Of a DNA stretch of 64,000 bases, positions 58,201 to 64,000 are shown piece by piece. The notes under the pieces are model-generated. The model saw only the letters and a program-made list of their open reading frames with translations, searched no databases and was not told the DNA's origin. The position numbers and the translations under genes are program-made. The stretch lies in contig CM045761.1 of NCBI GenBank assembly GCA_025200525.1, forward strand, positions 80,505,551-80,569,550, given 5' to 3'. Numbering within the stretch: position 1 is the stretch's first letter; every line of letters begins with the position of its first letter. The stretch comes from Camellia lanceoleosa (taxonomy: Eukaryota > Streptophyta > Magnoliopsida > Ericales > Theaceae).

Positions 58201-60453
58201 CATTTTTGGTCCTGGGCTTCTTTCAATAGAATCTCATTCACTTTGATATTTTTGTTTTTCAATCTCACTATTTTCAATTTTTTTCAATCTATGTTTTTAT
58301 ATTGGTAAAAGATTCATATCCATGATTCCATCTCGCATCAATCTTAATGCAAGTTGAAATATATAGTCATAACCGATGTAGGTCTACTAGCTTTTTGATG
58401 AATATCATTCCTGATTCTACATTTCCTTTAATTGTGATTTGCTTTTCAATTTTCTTATAAATGTTTTAAATTATTTTATCTTTGATTTATCATAAATTTT
58501 TTGAAATTGTTATGATGTCTTGTTTCATTGAATTTACAGCTTCATTGGAAAGAAATATCAAAGATCTTTGCCTGCTCAATGGTATGCTTTGTACCGGGTT
58601 TATTTGCATCAATTATAGCACTTTATAGGGTTATTTTTGCAAGTGGCTTGAAGAGAGCTTTTCAAATTAAGGCGCATCTTGTTCACTGCTTTTGCTCATA
58701 TTTATAAATTTGTATCGCATCCAAATGAGATCCATAGTAAGTGTTCATTTGCTTTCTTCCTCAATTATTGCAGGATTTTGGTGATGTGATAGTATATTCC
58801 TGGACATGGTAGGTCTATTGACATAATGGACTGTCAGGTTGGCTACTAAAATTTTCAGTTCTTGCAGACATTTATTCATACCAACTCATTTGTTGCCTCT
58901 AAATTATTCTTATTCTTAAGATATTATATTCTTCAATGTTAGATTTCTTCTTTGGCTAATTGTGAGTAGTATGTGCTAGAAGTTTTTATATATTGTTTCA
59001 TTTTCACAATGCTGGTTACGTTGTTCAAGATTATTTTTATTCTTTAGTTCACACTTCTGATTTGTTTTATCTTTCTAAATGTACTCTTCAAACCCCTTCA
59101 TGTCATTTCCTAACTTCCAAACTAACCACAGCATCACCAGTGGCACCATATTCCAAATTTTCCTCTCCTTCATCTTGAGCTTCACCCCATCCCACCATTG
59201 TAGCAGGCTTCAATACCCAACACACATCCCACTGTGTCACTAATGTAGACCAGACTATCCTATATCAAGTGACGTAATCCTCCTTGTCCTCGATAATCGA
59301 ACAATCTTGAAATTCCTCAAGCAATATATTATTGCACCACTTATCGCATCAAAATTTTTTTCTTTCCCCATTCACCCTTACTCTTGCATTTGCCAAGTAA
59401 AACTCCACCTAAGGGTTATACTTAGCAATACTCAATATACCTTGCCTAATTGGAGACGCTTTTTAATAACTCGCCAAAGTGGGTTATCCTTAGCAATACT
59501 CAATATATCCTTAGTAAAACTCTATCAAACCCCTTCTTTAATAGACTTCAATTCCAGTTGTTGAATTCAGCTATTGAAAATAAAGTGCACAAATCACATG
59601 GTGTCACACTTTTGGATCATATGAAAATTGGTGGAACTTTATTCTAAGAAACTTCCTTTCAATCCATGTAATTTACTTGTTGAGATGAAATTGGATGCAC
59701 TCTTTACAAATTAATGATATCGATAATAAAACTTGTTTATGATAGGTATCATTTTTGTGGGTTAAAATGGAATGGGACCTCAACTCGTATGGCTAAAAAA
59801 TACACATTTTCTAAGTGATGAATCACGCCTCTTTCTTGTTATGGGCAAGAAGCATATACCAAAGTTAGGAGATTGCTTTTAGAACAGTTTGTAGAACATA
59901 ATTTTACGTATTTCTAATGAACATAGATAATTAGACTATGTTATTCCTTTTTGTCTTGAAGGAAGAACACTAGAATCCTTGATTTCTTTTTTCTAAATTT
60001 TTTTTTTTACTATAATGCGATGTTGGTTGTAGGCATTGGGGTCAGATAAGTGGGTTTGTGTTTGCTTCATGGTTCAAGCATCATAGTTTTGTGTTGCTGC
60101 GATTTTATGGTGGAAGTTTGGTGTATAAACAGTACTATTCTTGATATAGTTGTTCTCAACTCTGTCAAACTCCCTTTCATTTTTTAATGGTTTAGGCAGA
60201 TCGACAAGTTTATTCATTGTGTCAACCTTGTAATAATTTTTATAGGCCTTGCTCAATCTGAGTGAATTAGAAAGACAAGAGCTTGTATTTTCATTTCCTT
60301 GTGCTATCGTGAAGGTATTACTCCATTTATAGTTCTTTGACTTGTATAACTCGACATAAAGTATAAAAACACAATTGTTTTTGAATAAGATCATAGTAAC
60401 TATTTGTGCTCTTTTGCATGAAACTAATCATAAATTCATCATTTTGAAGGCAG

Positions 60454-61025
60454 ATGTATCATCATCACCATCATCAAGGAAAGAACATCCACCCTCCTCA
60501 AGAGGGTCCATTCCTCCAGAGGCATTTGTTCTGCAATGGGGAATGGTGCAGAGATTCTGACTTGTACTTTCAACCGATGCAAAGCCCGGATCGAAATGGA
60601 CACAAGACCTCCATGAGCGGTTCATAGAAGCAAAATCAGCTTGGAGGAGCAGACAGTGAGTGCATACAACATAATAAGTTTAAGAAGAAACCAAAGGAAA
60701 AATGTCTAATGCTCAACTAATTGAAATATCTCTTCTTTGTTACAGAGGCTACTCCAAAAATAGTTTTGAAACTTATGGGGGTTCTGGGATTGACATTATA
60801 CCACTTAAAGAGCCATCTTCAGGTAAATATTTTAGGCCAACCATAGTTACTTGAAAAAGTCTCTGAGGTCTCAGATTTTTATTTTTATTTTTAAGGGATT
60901 GTCATATTCATATACTTGTATATAAGCACACAGATTAAGAATAACTCCTCCAATTTTGGTTTGGCAGAAATACAGGCTCAGTAAGAATCTCCTTGGGCAC
61001 TCTAATATTGGAACAAACAAAATTG
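60454..61025 (+). pseudogene. MYB-CC fragment, second copy, exons 1-3
   Basis: Exon 1 starts at the ATG at 60454 but is frameshifted several times (60494-60640). Exon 2 (60746-60822) and exon 3 (60968-61025) are identical in length and splice borders to 42491-42567 and 42713-42770. Exon 4 (from about 61107) carries the same apparent 2-nt loss as the first copy. Confidence 0.7.
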
Positions 61026-62281
61026 GTAAGAAGTTCAACAATTATGGAGTATAAATTATTTTGAGCTACGCCAACTACTGGCAATGGAATAGCTTACAGA
61101 ATTTAGGAATGGTTATAGTGGCAGGAGAAAGGATGTCTAAGGCAAATGGAACTCATGAGTAATTCAAGCATTGAAACCCAAAACAAATAAGATCGATCTC
61201 AAAACCCATTTCATGTTCTTTCGCTTCCTTTATCCATTCCTTTATTTTCTAAAATTACTTGAACTGATACTTTAATTGTGAAACCTTTTATTCAAGCTTA
61301 CATATAAGTTTAAGCAATACGGATGCAAATTGAAGTGCATAAGGCTACATGAATGCCTTTGAGGTACAAAATATCGAGAAATTTCTTGTGTGTACAATTA
61401 TAGGAAGCCTTTCTTCAATGCTATAATAAAAAAATTCTGCACCAATTCAAGATAAATCTAGATGTCACTTACTTTAATCTAGAAGATATTACATGAAATG
61501 GGAAGATAGAAATAGACAACAAACAAGTTAACCAATTATACAGATGCATAATACTACCTTTAATTGAGAAAGAATATTAAAACATATTTATCAGATATTA
61601 ACATATGATGTGTGCACAATATATATGCATTTTACAAAGAGAAAGTTAAAGTATATCTAAACACAATGCTTCAAATTGACAACTATGATATAAAGTGCAT
61701 CTCATCATTTTTAAGATGTAACATATCACATGTAACTTTATTATAAAGCAACGCTATATTACCAAGCATCATTTTTAACTTGTCACAAGGAATATTAATT
61801 AAAGGCACAATTGTTCAAATATTTATGCTTTGTTTTTCTCTCGTGATATACAGAGGATAGAAGTGTCTTAGTGAGCTTTGCACTGAATCATATAGAAGAA
61901 GTCATTGTTCTTAGTACTTGTATAAGGCGCTTTTTCTTACCCATTTAATTTAATGTATCTTGTTCTTTGACTCGAGGAAGCCTTTTCTTAAATATTTTGG
62001 GTCCACAAATTTTGTGGTTTTTGATATTCTCTCTAAAATCTGCTCATATGTCCTTTGAAGGCGCTTAGGATACAAGGTGCTCTTACAGTGTAGGGTCACA
62101 ATATAAGAATGTCATTGTCACATTATTTACCGCCTTAAATTATGAGTATTGTTTTTTTGATGGAAAATATTTTTGTTAAAACAAACGGTGTGTAAATCAT
62201 AATACAATCTTATAAATTTCATAGTAACTGAATCTCATGTACTAAAACCGCCATTTTTATTAATTTGGTTATGTTGATGTA

Positions 62282-63800
62282 GGGATCGATGACATCTCCA
62301 TACTACAACTCAAGGGCCACAAAGATAGCTGTGGTGACTAATGGGGAAGGATACTTTGAGATGGCATGTCCTCACTTGTCCTCTTCGAGTTTGGTGACAA
62401 GTATGGCAGCAGAGGAAGGCAAGAGGGGCAGAGGATCGCACTAAAGAAGAAGTGTGGTGTTTATCGTAGCAAAGGGCCCAAGTTAGCAGAAGTGAGTGGT
62501 CATTTGAAAGGTTGTGGTGTTTATCGCTCTTGCCGCCTACCATCACCATCGCTTCTAAGAATCAAAATCTACAAATTGTCTGCTTCGACGTCAATGCTCT
62601 AAACAATGAGAAATTCCCTCTTGCAGGTAATTAAAATTTTTCTTGGGCTTTCTCACTAATTGATATTTCTTCTTTTATTAATGTAATGTACCTAAAATAA
62701 ATCATACATGACATGTGCTAAATTTAGTTTGCTTTCTTCTTAATTTGAGCTAAAACTACAATCTTTATAAATTTCATAGTAACCGAATCTCATTGTAGGT
62801 AGTTTCACTCTTCCTTCTTAATATGAGATGAAAGGCACAATTTATTCATACATAGTTAAGAATTTACTAGAACAGGTGTGGTTGTCGAAAGCAAGCGAGG
62901 AAATGCTTTCTGAGTTCCTTCGATCCGCACTTCTTTGAACTTATTGGAGCTTGAGAAAGAAGTCCTGCTCTGCTGCCCTGTGTTAAGTAAAGTGAGTTGT
63001 CTCCCATTCTTACCTCTAGCCACACTATATTCTTTCTATTGAGTAATTTGTTAAATTTTATGCTACATTTTCTTCTTGCCTTTTCTCACCACATGGTTAA
63101 TTTGCCTCTTCTTCTTCTTTTTCTTGTTCACTATTCTCTTTTGATAATCATTCATACTAAAACTTTTTTTGTTTTGTCCTTGCTGTTAATTACTTCGTCG
63201 GCTTCCTGAGAGCTGCTTGTCCTTCTAGTTCACAAGTCATGCTGGGTTCAAAATTCATCTAGTTCACAATAATTGTGTATATTTTTTGGGTCAATGAATA
63301 AGATCTTGTTGCCTATTCATCTTGTTTCAATTATGTTTCATTAGTACTTGTTGCAATTTTATTATTTCTTGGTGGTTCATGAACGTTGTGAATTAGGATT
63401 TTAATTGTTCTGATCTATTACTTCAAATTTTATGCATCAGGTTTGTGATTACGGCTTGCCTGGCCAATTAACAATAGTATTAAGGTTGGTGCAATATTGT
63501 ATATCTTTTACATTTGCATATATGGCATGTTAGAAAATTAAAAGAAAAGGAAAAAAGATTTTAGGATCACTTTATTTTATGTACAGAGAATTTTAATGTT
63601 GACTTTTGAATTTTGGTCACAAGTCATTTATTATTTATGATTATAATTTGCAAACTTTTTATTTTTTATTTTATTTTATTTTATTTTGGGATAGTTTCTT
63701 TATTTTTTAATATTATTGATTCCAGTGTTTTTTTGTAGGAGCATTGGCCAACTTCTTCCTTGAAATAAGCAATTGGCCCATGAATGAGCCTTATGGAAAT
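62282..63800 (+). pseudogene. Unrecognised exon-like pieces, second copy
   Basis: Collinear with 44046-45552. The first piece (62282-62630) differs strongly in the Ser/Gly/Arg-rich part, while the later pieces (about 62878-62996, 63441-63485 and 63740-63768) keep their splice borders. The variable part is rich in CAG and GG words. Confidence 0.4.
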
Positions 63801-64000
63801 TGTAGCCTTATGAAAAAGGAGTTAAAATTGTTTGGTTTATTTTTAGTTTATATGCTTGTGTAAAGAATCCTTGACTTTCAGATTTGATTTTATTTAGCTA
63901 ATAGTGCAATTTGAAAAGAGTTTTATTTTGCAGATTTAGTGCAATTGAAATTATACATTTTCTTTTTATATAAATTGCAGTGCTATATTTTTTTTTTTTT

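Larger units (their letters stand above)
55281..64000. repeat. Second, noisier copy of 36956-45786
   Basis: Collinear with 36956-45786 from inside the PIF MITE through the gypsy RNase H fragment, the AT-rich block and most of the CACTA element, and continuing past the window. Long stretches are identical (for example 58740-59000 and 60660-61200). Others differ by many 1-6 nt changes, mostly at CTG, CAG and GG words. It starts immediately after the gap, so an uncollapsed haplotype or misjoined noisy sequence is as likely as a true duplication. Confidence 0.9.
57423..64000. mobile_element. CACTA element, second copy (right end outside window)
   Basis: Left terminus CACTACAACAAAAAG at 57423, collinear with the element at 39106. 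The CT microsatellite is nearly absent and the 5'-leader-like exon is scrambled. The MYB-CC and unrecognised exon pieces are present. Confidence 0.8.

Overview
The window is nuclear DNA of a flowering plant, most likely a eudicot. Introns have GT/AG borders, plant mobile elements are layered on one another, endogenous caulimovirid (pararetrovirus) sequences are present, and the host genes belong to plant families. Only one host gene is complete: a two-exon AGC kinase on the minus strand at 12968-14290 that resembles OXI1. A second host gene is represented by one exon (54162-54278, TPR repeat, CHIP-like) that runs into a 100-N scaffold gap at 55181-55280. Almost everything else is mobile or viral DNA in decay.

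Layout. 1-12798: a degenerate hAT transposon (transposase 10035-11971, right end near 12798) split by a Ty3/gypsy chromovirus-type LTR retrotransposon on the minus strand (462-10033; LTRs 462-2413 and 7958-10033, PBS and polypurine tract visible). 12968-14290: the kinase gene, its TATA box at 14391-14397. 14610-33885: two nearly full-length copies of one pararetrovirus, placed head to head. The left copy reads leftward and the right copy reads rightward, with the two promoters facing away from a short centre at 24110-24350. 33897-35095: a small hAT-like element and a fold-back element. 35396-37740: a Tat/Ogre-like gypsy RT fragment interrupted by an AT-rich insertion that itself carries a PIF/Harbinger MITE. 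39106-46071: a 7 kb CACTA element without recognisable transposase but with intron-containing exons of a MYB-CC transcription factor, a LINE fragment and other exon-like pieces. 47246-52940: a 5'-truncated florendovirus-like pararetrovirus. 53658-53997 and 54719-55010: two MITEs with perfect 9-bp target duplications around the TPR exon. 55281-64000: after the gap, a second, noisier copy of 36956-45786, still running at the window edge.

The most unusual item is the head-to-head pararetrovirus. It has a badnavirus-like plan (two small ORFs, then one long movement-coat-protease-RT-RNase H reading frame, with a badnavirus-style second cysteine finger), and it also has a separate 3' ORF with the Cauli_VI/viroplasmin signature of transactivator proteins. 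Two copies of its 3' end in the same orientation lie 9583 bp apart, which estimates the circular genome size. Every large viral ORF carries stops or frameshifts, so these are fossils.

No joint pathway is encoded here. The relations are structural: insertions within insertions, a viral integration about 0.2 kb upstream of the kinase TATA box, and gene fragments carried in a transposon. The duplicated block after the gap may be an assembly product. No tRNA, rRNA or CRISPR feature was recognised.
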